Origin: Bacteroidales bacterium
Lineage (GTDB): Bacteria > Bacteroidota > Bacteroidia > Bacteroidales > F082
Assembly (NCBI GenBank): GCA_017561025.1
Contig: JAFZDU010000108.1
Span: forward strand, 51,806 to 115,805
Length of the DNA stretch: 64,000 nucleotides
Direction of reading: 5' to 3'
Shown piece after piece: positions 8,978-18,014 of this stretch. The position numbers were made by a program, and so were the translations under genes. Numbering within the stretch: position 1 is the stretch's first letter; each line of letters starts with the position of its first letter. The notes beneath the pieces are model-generated. The model was not told the DNA's origin and searched no databases. It was given only the letters and a program-made list of their open reading frames with translations.

Positions 8978-11488
8978 ATGAAAGATTATAGTCAACAGTC
9001 AACGGTCAACGCTCAGCACTCATTGTCAACGACATTGGCCGATATGGAGACAGGCACAAAGTGTATCATAGTTAAAGTTAATGGTCATGGCGGATTGCGT
9101 CATCGTCTTATGGAATTGGGTTTTGTGAAAGGAGTGACGGTAACAGTCATCAAGAATGCTCCTCTTCTCGACCCTGTTGAATACCAGGTCATGCAGGCTC
9201 ATATCTCACTTAGAAGAAGTGAGGCCAATAAGATTGAAGTCGTGCCTATCGAAGATGTTGATAAAAGATCATCTGAATATAATGGAACTGTCAGTGAAGA
9301 TGTTATTTCCAATGTCATAAAAGAGAAAACCAACAATATCACAGTAGCTCTCGTCGGCAACCCTAATGCAGGAAAGACATCTTTCTTCAACCATGCTACA
9401 GGCTTGCATGAGAAGGTCGGCAATTATGGTGGTGTCACTGTCGATTTTAAAGTAGGAACATTCTATCATAATGGCTATACCATTAACCTTGTTGACCTGC
9501 CTGGCACATATTCCATAACAGAGTTTACTCCTGAAGAACGTTACGTCCGCGATTATCTCACTAAAAACAATCCTGATGTAGTTCTCAATATTGTTGACGC
9601 TTCTAACCTCGAACGTAACCTTTTCCTTACTACACAGCTCGTAGATATGAATGTGCGTATAGTCATGGCTCTTAATATGTATGATGAGATGAGAACCAAA
9701 GGCGATACTTTCAACTATAAGGCTCTAGGAAAGATGATGGGTTTTCCTATAGTTCCTACGACAGCAGTAAGAGGAATAGGAATTTCTGATGTTTTGGAAA
9801 CCATTATCGATGTTTATGAGGAAAAGAAAAACCTTAGCAAACATATTCATATCAATTACGGCCGCGATATTGAAGAGGCTATAGTGCCGATAAAGAAACT
9901 CATAGAAGTGAATAAGGATATCATCAATATTTATCCGGCACGTTATATAGCTATCAATGTTTTGGAAAACTCACAGTCAACAGTGGAGGAAATCAAGAAT
10001 CTTCCTAATGGAGATGACATTATTTCCAATGCTGCAGTGAAACGTGTTGAACTGGAGAAGGATTATGATGAAGATGTGTATACTCTTTTGACAAACGCAC
10101 GTTATGCCTTCATCAGAGGAGCATTAGCTGAGACATACAGAAAAAATGAAGGCAAGATCAAGAATCAGGCTTATAAGGCTGACGATATCCTTACCAACAA
10201 ATGGTTAGGATTCCCTATTCTTATATTCTTCTTATGGCTTATGTTCCAGACTACATTTACCATCGGCGCCTATCCTCAGGCATGGATTGAAGCTGCTGTG
10301 GAATGGTTCGGAAATCATGTGGCATCGTGGATGAACGAAGGAATCTTGCGCGACTTGATAGTTGACGGTATCATCGCTGGTGTTGGCGGTGTGCTTGTCT
10401 TCCTCCCCAACATCTTGATATTATTCTTCTTTATCTCTATATTAGAAGACACTGGATATATGGCACGTGCTGCTTTCATTATGGACAGACTGATGCATAA
10501 GATAGGACTTCATGGCAAATCATTTATTCCTTTCCTGATAGGATTCGGTTGCTCTGTGCCTGCCATCATGGCTACCAGAACCTTGGAGAACCGTAAGGAC
10601 AGGATAGTGACAGCTTTGGTATTGCCGTTCATGTCATGTTCCGCACGACTTCCTGTCTATCTGCTTTTCGTGGCAGCATTTTTCGACAAGAATCAAGGAC
10701 TTATATTGTTGAGCGTATATCTCATCGGAGCCATAGTGGCGATATTGACAGCTCTTCTCTTGAACAAGACCGCCTTCAAGGGATTGTCGGAACAGTTTGT
10801 AATGGAGCTCCCGCCTTATCGTATCCCAACAATGCGTAACACCATGATTCATATCTGGGATAAGAGCGTTCAATATCTACAGAAGATGGCTACTGTCATC
10901 CTAGTTGCTTCTGTTATAATATGGGCTTTGGAGTATTTCCCAAGACATTCAGTGAAGGCTGATATGATAGCGCAGGAGATAGAACTTGTAGAAAACAATA
11001 ACGATATACCTGAAGAAGAGAAGTCTGCAGTGATAAAAAATCTCGAGTTGCAGCAGGACGCCGCTATGAGCGAGAACTCTTATATGGGCAGACTCGGACA
11101 TGTCATCGAGCCTGTGGTGCGTCCATGTGGCTTCGACTGGAGAATGGGTGTTAGTCTGGCAACAGGTATAGCAGCAAAAGAAGTCGTGGTGTCGACACTC
11201 GGTGTTCTGCTTCAGGCATCCGATGAAGGTGAAAGCACAACATCGTTGGTGGAAAAGGTAAGAACACAAAGATGGACATCAGGAACAAAAGAAGGTGAAT
11301 TGCTGTTTACTCCATTGGTGGCATTCGGATTCATGATATTCGTGCTGATATCAACGCCTTGTTTCGCTACAATTGCTGCAGTGCGACGCGAAGCAGGATG
11401 GAAAGCAGTTTTATTTACTCTGTTCTACAACACTGGCATAGCATGGATTGTTTCATTCATGATATATCAAATCGGTTCGCTATTTTAA
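8978..11488 (+). CDS. feoB: Ferrous iron transporter, FeoA-FeoB fusion
   Basis: Inner-membrane Fe(II) uptake protein. Residues about 18-92 form a FeoA (SH3-like) domain, fused to the G domain with G1 GNPNAGKT (127-134) and G3 DLPGTYS. A membrane domain of several helices follows, including the Gate region with the conserved GFGCSVPAIMATRTLENRKDR. FeoA-FeoB fusion is common in Bacteroidetes. Residues 5-17 (SQQSTVNAQHSLS) are encoded by a heptamer array and are not part of the FeoA fold. A later start is possible, but no Met lies between residue 1 and Met23 (in ADMETG). A Cys-rich small protein follows. Confidence 0.97.
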   Translation: MKDYSQQSTVNAQHSLSTTLADMETGTKCIIVKVNGHGGLRHRLMELGFVKGVTVTVIKNAPLLDPVEYQVMQAHISLRRSEANKIEVVPIEDVDKRSSEYNGTVSEDVISNVIKEKTNNITVALVGNPNAGKTSFFNHATGLHEKVGNYGGVTVDFKVGTFYHNGYTINLVDLPGTYSITEFTPEERYVRDYLTKNNPDVVLNIVDASNLERNLFLTTQLVDMNVRIVMALNMYDEMRTKGDTFNYKALGKMMGFPIVPTTAVRGIGISDVLETIIDVYEEKKNLSKHIHINYGRDIEEAIVPIKKLIEVNKDIINIYPARYIAINVLENSQSTVEEIKNLPNGDDIISNAAVKRVELEKDYDEDVYTLLTNARYAFIRGALAETYRKNEGKIKNQAYKADDILTNKWLGFPILIFFLWLMFQTTFTIGAYPQAWIEAAVEWFGNHVASWMNEGILRDLIVDGIIAGVGGVLVFLPNILILFFFISILEDTGYMARAAFIMDRLMHKIGLHGKSFIPFLIGFGCSVPAIMATRTLENRKDRIVTALVLPFMSCSARLPVYLLFVAAFFDKNQGLILLSVYLIGAIVAILTALLLNKTAFKGLSEQFVMELPPYRIPTMRNTMIHIWDKSVQYLQKMATVILVASVIIWALEYFPRHSVKADMIAQEIELVENNNDIPEEEKSAVIKNLELQQDAAMSENSYMGRLGHVIEPVVRPCGFDWRMGVSLATGIAAKEVVVSTLGVLLQASDEGESTTSLVEKVRTQRWTSGTKEGELLFTPLVAFGFMIFVLISTPCFATIAAVRREAGWKAVLFTLFYNTGIAWIVSFMIYQIGSLF
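8990..9031. repeat. Heptamer array in feoB N-terminus
   Basis: Six 7-bp units: AGTCAAC, AGTCAAC, GGTCAAC, GCTCAGC, ACTCATT, GTCAACG. The array begins at codon 5 of feoB. Same unit as at 18156, 33618, 33725 and (reverse) 59311. Confidence 0.85.
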
Positions 11489-11516
11489 AATCTAATAATC
11501 TCTTAAAACTACTAAA

Positions 11517-11690
11517 ATGACTCAAACTATAATCGCTTATATTTTAATAGCCGTAGCGGCAGTATATGCCATTTATTCTATAGTGAAGAAAATAAAAGCC
11601 GTCTCATCTGATGACAAGACGGCTTGCAACACTTCATGCAGCGATTGCAGCTGCTGCGCTAAAAGTAAAAATTGTACAATTAAAAATTAA
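11517..11690 (+). CDS. FeoB-associated Cys-rich membrane protein
   Basis: A 57-residue protein found by direct reading. It starts at ATG 11517 (MTQTIIAYILIAVAAVYAIY) with one membrane helix at about 4-22, a basic KKIK stop-transfer segment and a Cys-rich tail (TACNTSCSDCSCCAKSKNC; six Cys in 14 residues plus one more). This fits the small FeoB-associated Cys-rich proteins that accompany feoB in Bacteroidetes. Its role is not settled; metal or redox handling at FeoB is plausible. It lies 28 bp after feoB. The last codons (CTIKN, stop) fall in repeat-like sequence that runs into the octamer array at 11691. Confidence 0.8.
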   Translation: MTQTIIAYILIAVAAVYAIYSIVKKIKAVSSDDKTACNTSCSDCSCCAKSKNCTIKN

Positions 11691-11722
11691 CTCCCACTCC
11701 ATCACTTCAAAACTCCAGAAAA
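11691..11722. repeat. Octamer array before the permease pseudogene
   Basis: Units CTCCCACT, CCATCACT, TCAAAACT, CCAGAAAA in 8-bp register fill the gap between the Cys-rich gene and the ATG at 11723. Confidence 0.6.
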
Positions 11723-12526
11723 ATGATAACCTTCCTCAATATGTTATGTCAGATGGCACCATACCTTTTGTTAGGTTTTATGATGGCAGGTATGTTGCAT
11801 GTTTTTGTGCCGTCTGCATTTTTTGAGAGACATCTGGCAAAAGAAAATTTCAGATCTGTTTTGTTGGCAGCCTTGATAGGTGTGCCTCTTCCCTTATGCT
11901 CATGTGGCGTTATCCCTACAGCTGTGCCGATGTAAGTATGTTCAACGGGCAGTATTCCTATTGCAGCAGCCTTGATGCTTAAAGGCTTGTCACCAGGAGC
12001 AGCACTTGTTTTGCTGATAGCAGGTCCCGGTGTCAGTATAGCTTCTCTCTTGGTAGTAGGTAAGTCGTTGGGAAGAAAACAATTGTTATTCTATCTTGGC
12101 TCCATAATATTAGGTTCAATAATAAGCGGCTTGTTTGTTGATTATTTTCTGCCTAGAGAATGGTTTACGATAACATCATTATGTGAGTCAGCTGAACATT
12201 GCTCCTCGCATGCAGGTCTCAGCGCTTCATGGTTTGAGATAACATCAGGAATAGTTTTAGTATTACTTTTAATAAATGCATTTATGTTAAAATTATTTAA
12301 GAAAGAAGAAAACATCAAAGAAAATCAAGTCGTCTATCGTATTGACGGAATGTCATGCAATCATTGCAAAAACTCTGTAGAGAAGGCTTTAAGAGCATTA
12401 GACAATGTTGAAGATGTTGAAGTCGTCTTAGGAAAGAAAGAGGCTGTAGTGACAGGAACTCCTGATGATGAAATCGTCAAGAAAACTGTCGAGGAATTGG
12501 GTTTCGAATATATAGGAAGAAGATAG
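11723..12526 (+). pseudogene. Broken SO_0444-type metal efflux permease fused to HMA domain
   Basis: The frame stays open from 11723 to 12526 except for one TAA at 11933-11935. Before it the protein reads as the first half of an SO_0444/ArsP-like permease (MAPYLLLGF, GVPLPLCSCGVIPTA). After it, VCSTGSIPIAAALMLKGLSPGAAL matches the second half, then helices and a C-terminal heavy-metal-associated domain with GMSCNHC. In the family the second half begins VPMYVC; here it reads VPM-stop-VC, so a Tyr codon appears to have become TAA. The middle (roughly 100 or more residues expected between the two halves) is also missing, as if the two similar GVP motifs had recombined. Sequencing error could explain the stop but not the deletion. 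The product from 11972 (184 aa) might still be made. Confidence 0.7.
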
Positions 12527-12533
12527 TATCTTG

Positions 12534-13277
12534 TCAGACGCTCAGAATGCTTTTCAGGACTTCGTATGATTTTATATCTTTGATGTTTTCTGTATGAAGC
12601 TTGAAATAAGTTACTATGGCGTCGAGCAACTGACGGCGGTCGGAATTTGTAAGTCTATATGTCAATGAGTTTATAGGCCTATTAGTTTGTTGAGAATTAC
12701 CTATGTGGTGGAATTTACTGCTGAGTTCTGGTTCTATCTGATAGATGTCGTTTTGCGTTTTCTTGAAGTTGCCGTCCAGAAGGTCAAAGCTGCTGCCTTC
12801 TGTATAGGTGTCGAAGTTTGGGTAGAATCCAAGGTATCTGCTTAATCCGAGAGAAAACTCTATAGGGAAGTTGGCGTAATCTGAGATGCTGTCGTCGAGC
12901 CATACCATTGCGTTGTATACGAAGTCAAACAATGCGGTATCGCTCTCGCTCTCGCTTATTGACTTAGAAAGCAGCTCGCTTATAAACATGATTATCGTTG
13001 TCTTCCTTATGTCCATGGAGATGCTTTTGTAATAATGCGACAGTGTCACTTCTTTGATGAATCCCAAGCTGCTATTACCGATTTCTGCTACTATATCCAG
13101 CAGTGTCATATTCTGAAACATGGCGGCTTTCATCTTCGATTTCTTTCCGAAGACGCCTTTCACCATGAACGATTGTATTCCTTCTTCTTCTGTTAACATC
13201 TTGACGACAAGGCTGCTGTCGCCGTATTTGATGCTATGAAGCACTATGGCTCTGGTCTTGACAGTGAGTTTCGCCAT
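12534..13277 (-). CDS. recO: DNA repair protein RecO
   Basis: Recombination mediator that helps load RecA on SSB-coated single-stranded DNA and anneals strands in the RecFOR pathway. The 247-residue protein begins with the RecO OB-fold (VKTRAIVLHSIKYGDSSLVVKMLTEEEG, in part), followed by the helical domain with FELSLGLSRYLGFYPN-like sequence (FSLGLSRYLGFYPNFD). Its ATG overlaps the last base of the porZ stop, so the two are translated together; recO next to porZ is seen in other Bacteroidales. It converges with the permease pseudogene, 7 bp away. Confidence 0.92.
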   Translation of the reverse strand: MAKLTVKTRAIVLHSIKYGDSSLVVKMLTEEEGIQSFMVKGVFGKKSKMKAAMFQNMTLLDIVAEIGNSSLGFIKEVTLSHYYKSISMDIRKTTIIMFISELLSKSISESESDTALFDFVYNAMVWLDDSISDYANFPIEFSLGLSRYLGFYPNFDTYTEGSSFDLLDGNFKKTQNDIYQIEPELSSKFHHIGNSQQTNRPINSLTYRLTNSDRRQLLDAIVTYFKLHTENIKDIKSYEVLKSILSV

Positions 13278-15568
13278 TATTTGATAAGTATTTTAGCAGC
13301 GAAAGTCTCTTTGCCGCTGGTGTCGCTGACGAAGATAAGATATATTCCTGGTGATACTCTGTTGCCGTCGATAGCAGTGCAGTCCCATACAGCCTGTCCG
13401 CCTTCTGAATATATATGTGTTACGAAAGAGCCGTCGATGGTGGTTATCTTGACCAAAGAATTCTGCACTAGGTTCTTGATGCCTACCAATCCTGAATAGT
13501 TTTGTTCCACAGGATTAGGGTAGACTATTACATTAGAGTTGGTCTTCTTTCCTTCAGTTGCAACGCCTTTATAGGAGATGATGCCTTTGTCGGTGGCGAA
13601 GAATATGTTGCCTTCGTCGTCGATGGCTATGCCTTGTATGTTGTTAGAGAGAAGCGGGCTATTGTCTTCTGTGAAGTGATGATATTCTGTCAGGCCGTTG
13701 TTGGCGATATAGAATACCCCGTTTTTGGTTCCCACCCATAAGTTGTTGGCTCCGTCTACAGCTATTGCCATTACAGACTCGCCTGAGAGCAGATAGTCGG
13801 CTTGTCCTGTTCCGTCGTTGCGAGGGACTAATATCCTTGTAGCGTCGTAATTTACTCCTTGTTGGAATATATTTTTTGTTGAGCTGAACGAAGCGAGTCC
13901 GTCGTTAGTGCCAACCCATACTGTGCCTTTTTGGTCTACTGCCATGCAATTGGCTGCTTCAGGGAGTCCGCCGTGTCCAGCAGTGGTATTGATAATTTTG
14001 TAAATGTCGTCGCTTGGGTTTAAAGGAGTGTTATTGTCGTTATAAACGATGAAATGTCCTTCTCTTGTCAGGATCCATTTGTAGTCATTAGCGTCGACGA
14101 TGAGATGCCTTAAATCTGAACTTCCTATATTGAATGCATGCCAGTTGTTGTCGTATGTCTTGACTGATAGTCGTTTGTCGGCGCCGCTGTTGGCTACCCA
14201 TAAATTGTTCTTGCTATCGAAGCCTAATCCGGTTATATATACATATTCATATCCTACTAACTTGCCGAGGCTGCTGTTGGTAGTGTTGTATATGTTTTTC
14301 AGTTCATGATTCTCAAATTCCAGAATACCTTTATGATATGATCCGACATAAACCTTTGAGCTGTTCTTTGGGTCGAAGGCTAGACATACCATATCTGATA
14401 TTGTGTCGAAGGCTTCTGTGTTCTTTTTGTTGATGTTAAACCATTCGTAGTCTTTATAATAATATATTCCGTCAGACATCCAGCTTTTGGCCCAAGTCAG
14501 AGTGTAGCCTCCGGCAGCCACCCATATCTCATTGCCATTAGCTTCGATGTCGAAATTGGTGCTGTTGTAAGGTCCGTTGAATGCTATGTTTTCAAAGGTT
14601 TTGTCGTGATTCATTTTTATGAGGCTGTTGCTCCTGTCGCCAATCCAATACACGTCTGCGTTTGCATCATAAATTGCGTCAAAAGGTTCTATGTTCTTGA
14701 AATAAGATATCAAGGAACAGTTTTTTGCTACCACTCTGAGAGCATATTGTTCAACGAACAGTACTTTATCGTCATAAGCCTTGATGTCTCTTTTAATTGC
14801 ATGCGACGATGTGCTGAAGTAGTCCCATGCAGTTCCGTTATATACGAACAAAGTGTCTTCGTTGTATTTGTTGATGGAGTAGTTGGCGAGCAGTTTGCCG
14901 TTGAATGTTTCTATCTCTGAATAATTCAGGTTGTCATGAATCATGGAAGTATCTTTGGTCCATTGAGAGAAGTCGGCGAGGTTGCTGTTGTTATAGTCGG
15001 CATAATATACGCCATTTGTTGTGGCTGCATAGAATCTGTCATTATACAGAGTCATATCGTTGACGGATAGATAAGAGCCTCCATCTCCTATGATATAAGT
15101 ATCTTTTATTTCTGTTTTCTTTAGGTCGATGGCAACGATTCCGAATCCGCAGCATATATATGCGATATCGTCTACAAAATAAATGTCGTTGATGTTTTTG
15201 TCGGCAAGGATGTTCTTGTTTTTGATGTCATTGATATTGGTGATATTGCCATCCTTGTCGATGATGTCTATATTGGCATTGCTGTAAGCGATGAGGATGA
15301 GGTCTGATTTGGCGTTATATCTCATTACGCTGATGCCGAAGTCTGACAATCCGTTCACTTTAGACAATTTGTTTATGGAGTTGTCGCCTGTGTTGTAATA
15401 GAACACTTCGTAGGGAGTAGCTGCATATATTTTCTCATGTACTCTTTCGACATTGATGACCTTAAGTCCAGGAGTGTGCGTTGTCCATTGATGAAGAGCG
15501 GTTTGAGCAATACATGTAGTGACGCTTAAGAAAATCAAGCAGATGAATGATATATATTTGTTTAACAT
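13277..15568 (-). CDS. porZ: T9SS component PorZ (two-propeller surface protein)
   Basis: Cell-surface protein of the type IX secretion attachment complex, which with PorU, PorV and PorQ anchors cargo to A-LPS in Porphyromonas. The mature start (WTTHTPGLKVINVERVHEKIYAATPYEVFYY, in part) and the repeated blades of the two_component-regulator propeller type (SDFGISVMRYN, LWVGTKNGVFYIANNG) fit PorZ. A type A C-terminal sorting domain ends the protein (VIVYPNPVEQ to FAAKILIK). I chose ATG 15568 (MLNKYISFICLIFLSVTTC signal peptide) over an in-frame ATG at 15589, because the -7 box lies at 15587-15594. It shares an operon with recO. Confidence 0.88.
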   Translation of the reverse strand: MLNKYISFICLIFLSVTTCIAQTALHQWTTHTPGLKVINVERVHEKIYAATPYEVFYYNTGDNSINKLSKVNGLSDFGISVMRYNAKSDLILIAYSNANIDIIDKDGNITNINDIKNKNILADKNINDIYFVDDIAYICCGFGIVAIDLKKTEIKDTYIIGDGGSYLSVNDMTLYNDRFYAATTNGVYYADYNNSNLADFSQWTKDTSMIHDNLNYSEIETFNGKLLANYSINKYNEDTLFVYNGTAWDYFSTSSHAIKRDIKAYDDKVLFVEQYALRVVAKNCSLISYFKNIEPFDAIYDANADVYWIGDRSNSLIKMNHDKTFENIAFNGPYNSTNFDIEANGNEIWVAAGGYTLTWAKSWMSDGIYYYKDYEWFNINKKNTEAFDTISDMVCLAFDPKNSSKVYVGSYHKGILEFENHELKNIYNTTNSSLGKLVGYEYVYITGLGFDSKNNLWVANSGADKRLSVKTYDNNWHAFNIGSSDLRHLIVDANDYKWILTREGHFIVYNDNNTPLNPSDDIYKIINTTAGHGGLPEAANCMAVDQKGTVWVGTNDGLASFSSTKNIFQQGVNYDATRILVPRNDGTGQADYLLSGESVMAIAVDGANNLWVGTKNGVFYIANNGLTEYHHFTEDNSPLLSNNIQGIAIDDEGNIFFATDKGIISYKGVATEGKKTNSNVIVYPNPVEQNYSGLVGIKNLVQNSLVKITTIDGSFVTHIYSEGGQAVWDCTAIDGNRVSPGIYLIFVSDTSGKETFAAKILIK

Positions 15569-15586
15569 AACTGATAAATTAAAGCA

Positions 15587-15594
15587 CAAATTTA
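15587..15594 (-). promoter_or_regulatory. -7 element for porZ
   Basis: Minus strand TAAATTTG matches TAnnTTTG and sits 18 bp before the ATG at 15568. It supports that start over 15589. Confidence 0.55.
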
Positions 15595-15613
15595 TAACAA
15601 AAAAATAATTGTT

Positions 15614-16384
15614 TTATTGTTTTTTTACTGTCCATTTTGAAAAATCCACAGAGGCTTCTGTCTGTCTCTCAATTTTATCTGGAAGGGAAGGGAAGAAGTC
15701 GATATTGGTTATTTCCTCCACTTCGTCTACGCTCATTGCGTAGCTTGACATTGGTTTGCGTCCGCTTATGTTTTCATATACGAAGCCTATGGTGTGTATC
15801 TCTCCTTTTTCTTCTTGTAATAATACTTTGAAGAAAGCCTGAGGTACAACTACTTTATTCTCTCCTAATGTTTTGGATGTGTCGTTTACTATAGGTCCGC
15901 ATACCACGAATATTCTTCCTTTTTGAGAAGCCAGGTCGCGAACCTGTTCCTCGAGGTCTTTCCATACGCCTCCGTTCAGGTTGGGATTCTGCGGGCAAAT
16001 GTTGGATAGGTAGAACGATTCTCTCATGGCTTGTTCGTCCCATTTCATGTCGGCGGCAGGAGCCATATGGCCTCTGTCATAACCTGAATATTTGTAGTCG
16101 TCGGTGGTGGCTGTGAGGTTCTGCGGCACCATTGGGTCTGGCTTGAAACGGTCGTAGCGTGGTACTTCTCCTTCAACTTCCCAGTCTGTGAGTTCGTATG
16201 CTACCCAGTTTGGAATCTTCCAGTCGTAGTTGTATGATACTGTATATCCTTTATGTGTTATCGTCCTGTCACTTCTGTCATCTTTAATAACAGGTATTTC
16301 AACATTTGCCAGATCTGTTTTCTGCGCATAAGTCGTTGTGATACATAAAAATAACAAGATTAAAAATAATGATATCTTCTTCAT
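15614..16384 (-). CDS. Secreted DNA/RNA non-specific endonuclease (NUC1 family)
   Basis: A 256-residue exported nuclease. The signal peptide is MKKISLFLILLFLCITTTYA, cleaved before QKTD. The family motif DRGHMAPAAD lies at residues 103-112, with His106 as the general base. The metal-ligand region follows as SNICPQNPNLNGGVW (127-141). The enzyme cuts DNA and RNA with Mg2+, in the periplasm or outside the cell; nutrient scavenging or degradation of foreign DNA are both possible roles. It has no T9SS sorting domain. It has its own promoter, divergent from gpmA. Confidence 0.93.
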   Translation of the reverse strand: MKKISLFLILLFLCITTTYAQKTDLANVEIPVIKDDRSDRTITHKGYTVSYNYDWKIPNWVAYELTDWEVEGEVPRYDRFKPDPMVPQNLTATTDDYKYSGYDRGHMAPAADMKWDEQAMRESFYLSNICPQNPNLNGGVWKDLEEQVRDLASQKGRIFVVCGPIVNDTSKTLGENKVVVPQAFFKVLLQEEKGEIHTIGFVYENISGRKPMSSYAMSVDEVEEITNIDFFPSLPDKIERQTEASVDFSKWTVKKQ

Positions 16385-16399
16385 GGCTTAATTTTTATA

Positions 16400-16407
16400 C
16401 AAAGGTA
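16400..16407 (-). promoter_or_regulatory. -7 element for NUC1 nuclease
   Basis: Minus strand TACCTTTG matches TAnnTTTG, 15 bp before the ATG; divergent from the gpmA promoter. Confidence 0.6.
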
Positions 16408-16484
16408 GAAAGAATTCGTTAATAATTTTTAACATTATGGGTATTGTTAAGTAAAAAATCGTCAATTCTAATGATTAAAATAAT

Positions 16485-16492
16485 TATCTTTG
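16485..16492 (+). promoter_or_regulatory. -7 element for gpmA
   Basis: TATCTTTG, 42 bp before the gpmA ATG. Confidence 0.65.
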
Positions 16493-16534
16493 CAGAAAGA
16501 ATTCAGATTTTAAAACAACTTAAAAAATACTAAG

Positions 16535-17281
16535 ATGAAAAAACTTATTTTGATTCGTCACGGAGAAAGTGAATGGAATAAATTAAATCTCTTTACAGGC
16601 TGGACAGACGTCGATTTAAGCCCTAAAGGTTTGGAAGAAGCTTTTGAAGCTGGTAAACTTTTGAAACAAGAAAACTATAAACCAGAATTGTGTTTCACAT
16701 CATATTTGAAAAGAGCTGTCAAGACTTTGAACAATGTTCTCGACGCTATGAATATGGACTGGCTTCCTGTTCAAAAGAGCTGGAGATTAAATGAAAAGAG
16801 CTATGGCGCTATCCAAGGTTTGAACAAAGCTGACACAGCTGCTAAATACGGCGACGAACAAGTTTTAGTATGGCGTCGTTCATTCGACGTTCAACCACCA
16901 GCATTGGAAATGAACGATCCTAAGAGCCCAAGAATGGATGCTCGTTATGCAGAACTCACAGACGAACAAATTCCTTTGACAGAATCATTGAAAGACACTA
17001 TCGAACGTCTTATGCCTTACTATAACGACGTTATCTTGAAGGCTTTCGAAAACCACGACCAAGTTATGGTTGTTGCTCACGGCAACTCATTGAGAGGCAT
17101 CGTTAAAGAGCTTCGTGGCATGACAAACGAAGAAATCATCAAGTTCAACATCCCTACAGCTGTTCCTTACGTTTTCGAATTTGACGATAACATGAATCTT
17201 CAAAACCATTTCTTCCTCGGCGACCAAGAAGAAATCAAACGTAAAATGGAAAGCGTTGCTAACCAAGGTAAAGCTAAATAA
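16535..17281 (+). CDS. gpmA: 2,3-bisphosphoglycerate-dependent phosphoglycerate mutase
   Basis: Glycolytic enzyme that interconverts 3- and 2-phosphoglycerate through a phosphohistidine. The catalytic motif LIRHGESEWN is at residues 5-14 (His9), and the second histidine lies in VVAHGNSLRG. LFTGWTDVDLSPKG is typical of the dPGM branch. At 248 aa it is normal length. It has its own promoter; the phosphatase gene follows after 31 bp of direct-repeat sequence. Confidence 0.98.
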   Translation: MKKLILIRHGESEWNKLNLFTGWTDVDLSPKGLEEAFEAGKLLKQENYKPELCFTSYLKRAVKTLNNVLDAMNMDWLPVQKSWRLNEKSYGAIQGLNKADTAAKYGDEQVLVWRRSFDVQPPALEMNDPKSPRMDARYAELTDEQIPLTESLKDTIERLMPYYNDVILKAFENHDQVMVVAHGNSLRGIVKELRGMTNEEIIKFNIPTAVPYVFEFDDNMNLQNHFFLGDQEEIKRKMESVANQGKAK

Positions 17282-17283
17282 AT

Positions 17284-17304
17284 TGACAATTAACTGACAA
17301 TTAA
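17284..17304. repeat. 11-bp direct repeat after gpmA
   Basis: Two copies of TGACAATTAA(C/A) lie back to back between gpmA and the phosphatase gene. Related AATTAA sequence ends the Cys-rich Feo gene at about 11670-11690. Confidence 0.6.
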
Positions 17305-17312
17305 AGTTGGTA

Positions 17313-18011
17313 ATGAAGAATCGTTGGGTTATTCCTGATGTTCATGGTCATCTCGCCACCTTGAAAACTATGGTGAAAGACCGTATCGCCCTGTCGAAGG
17401 ACGACAGCCTGTATTTCCTGGGTGATTATATCGATAGAGGCCCTGAAAGTAAAGGCGTGATAGATTTCATCATCAATCTGCAAGACTCAGGTTATGATAT
17501 CAATTATATAAGAGGTAACCATGAGGATTATTGCATAAGAGCCTGGGAGACCGACCAGAAGAGATTCCTGTTCCGCAGCGACATAGAAAAGGACTGGAGA
17601 AAAAACGGAGGCAACAGAACTTTGGAGAGCTTCGGCGCCAAACGCCCTCGCGACATAAGCAAGTTCTATATCGACTGGATGAAAAATGCAAAATATTTCA
17701 TCGAACTGGAAGATTATATCCTGGTACATGCCGGCATGAACTTCAAAATCGATAATCCTTTCGAAGACACAAGAAGCATGATGTGGATAAGAGATTTTAA
17801 AGTGGATAAAAACAAAATTGCTGGAAAAAAAATCATACACGGCCACGTGCCTGTGGAAATGACTCTCATCGATTTGTTCCGCAACAATAACTACGATTTC
17901 ATATCCCTCGACAACGGAATCTACTACGATAATAGAGAAGGCTTCGGCAACTTGCTGGCTCTTAACCTCGACACTAAGGAGATAGTAATACAACCTAATA
18001 TCGATTCTTGA
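17313..18011 (+). CDS. Serine/threonine-type protein phosphatase (calcineurin-like)
   Basis: Cytoplasmic metallophosphatase of the PPP/ApaH-like group. The metal-binding motifs appear in order: DVHGHL near residue 9, GDYIDRGPES at about 39 and GNHEDY at about 66; C-terminal histidine motifs are VHAGMNF and IHGHVPVE. Substrate is not known: it could dephosphorylate protein Ser/Thr or hydrolyse diadenosine tetraphosphate. I used ATG 17313 (MKNRWVIPD); an in-frame TTG two codons upstream is less likely. It lies 3 bp before tatD. Confidence 0.88.
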   Translation: MKNRWVIPDVHGHLATLKTMVKDRIALSKDDSLYFLGDYIDRGPESKGVIDFIINLQDSGYDINYIRGNHEDYCIRAWETDQKRFLFRSDIEKDWRKNGGNRTLESFGAKRPRDISKFYIDWMKNAKYFIELEDYILVHAGMNFKIDNPFEDTRSMMWIRDFKVDKNKIAGKKIIHGHVPVEMTLIDLFRNNNYDFISLDNGIYYDNREGFGNLLALNLDTKEIVIQPNIDS

Positions 18012-18014
18012 AAT

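Noticed and set aside
11933-11935. TAA in the permease as recoded stop
   Set aside because: TAA is not used for selenocysteine or pyrrolysine, and the missing middle supports a dead gene.
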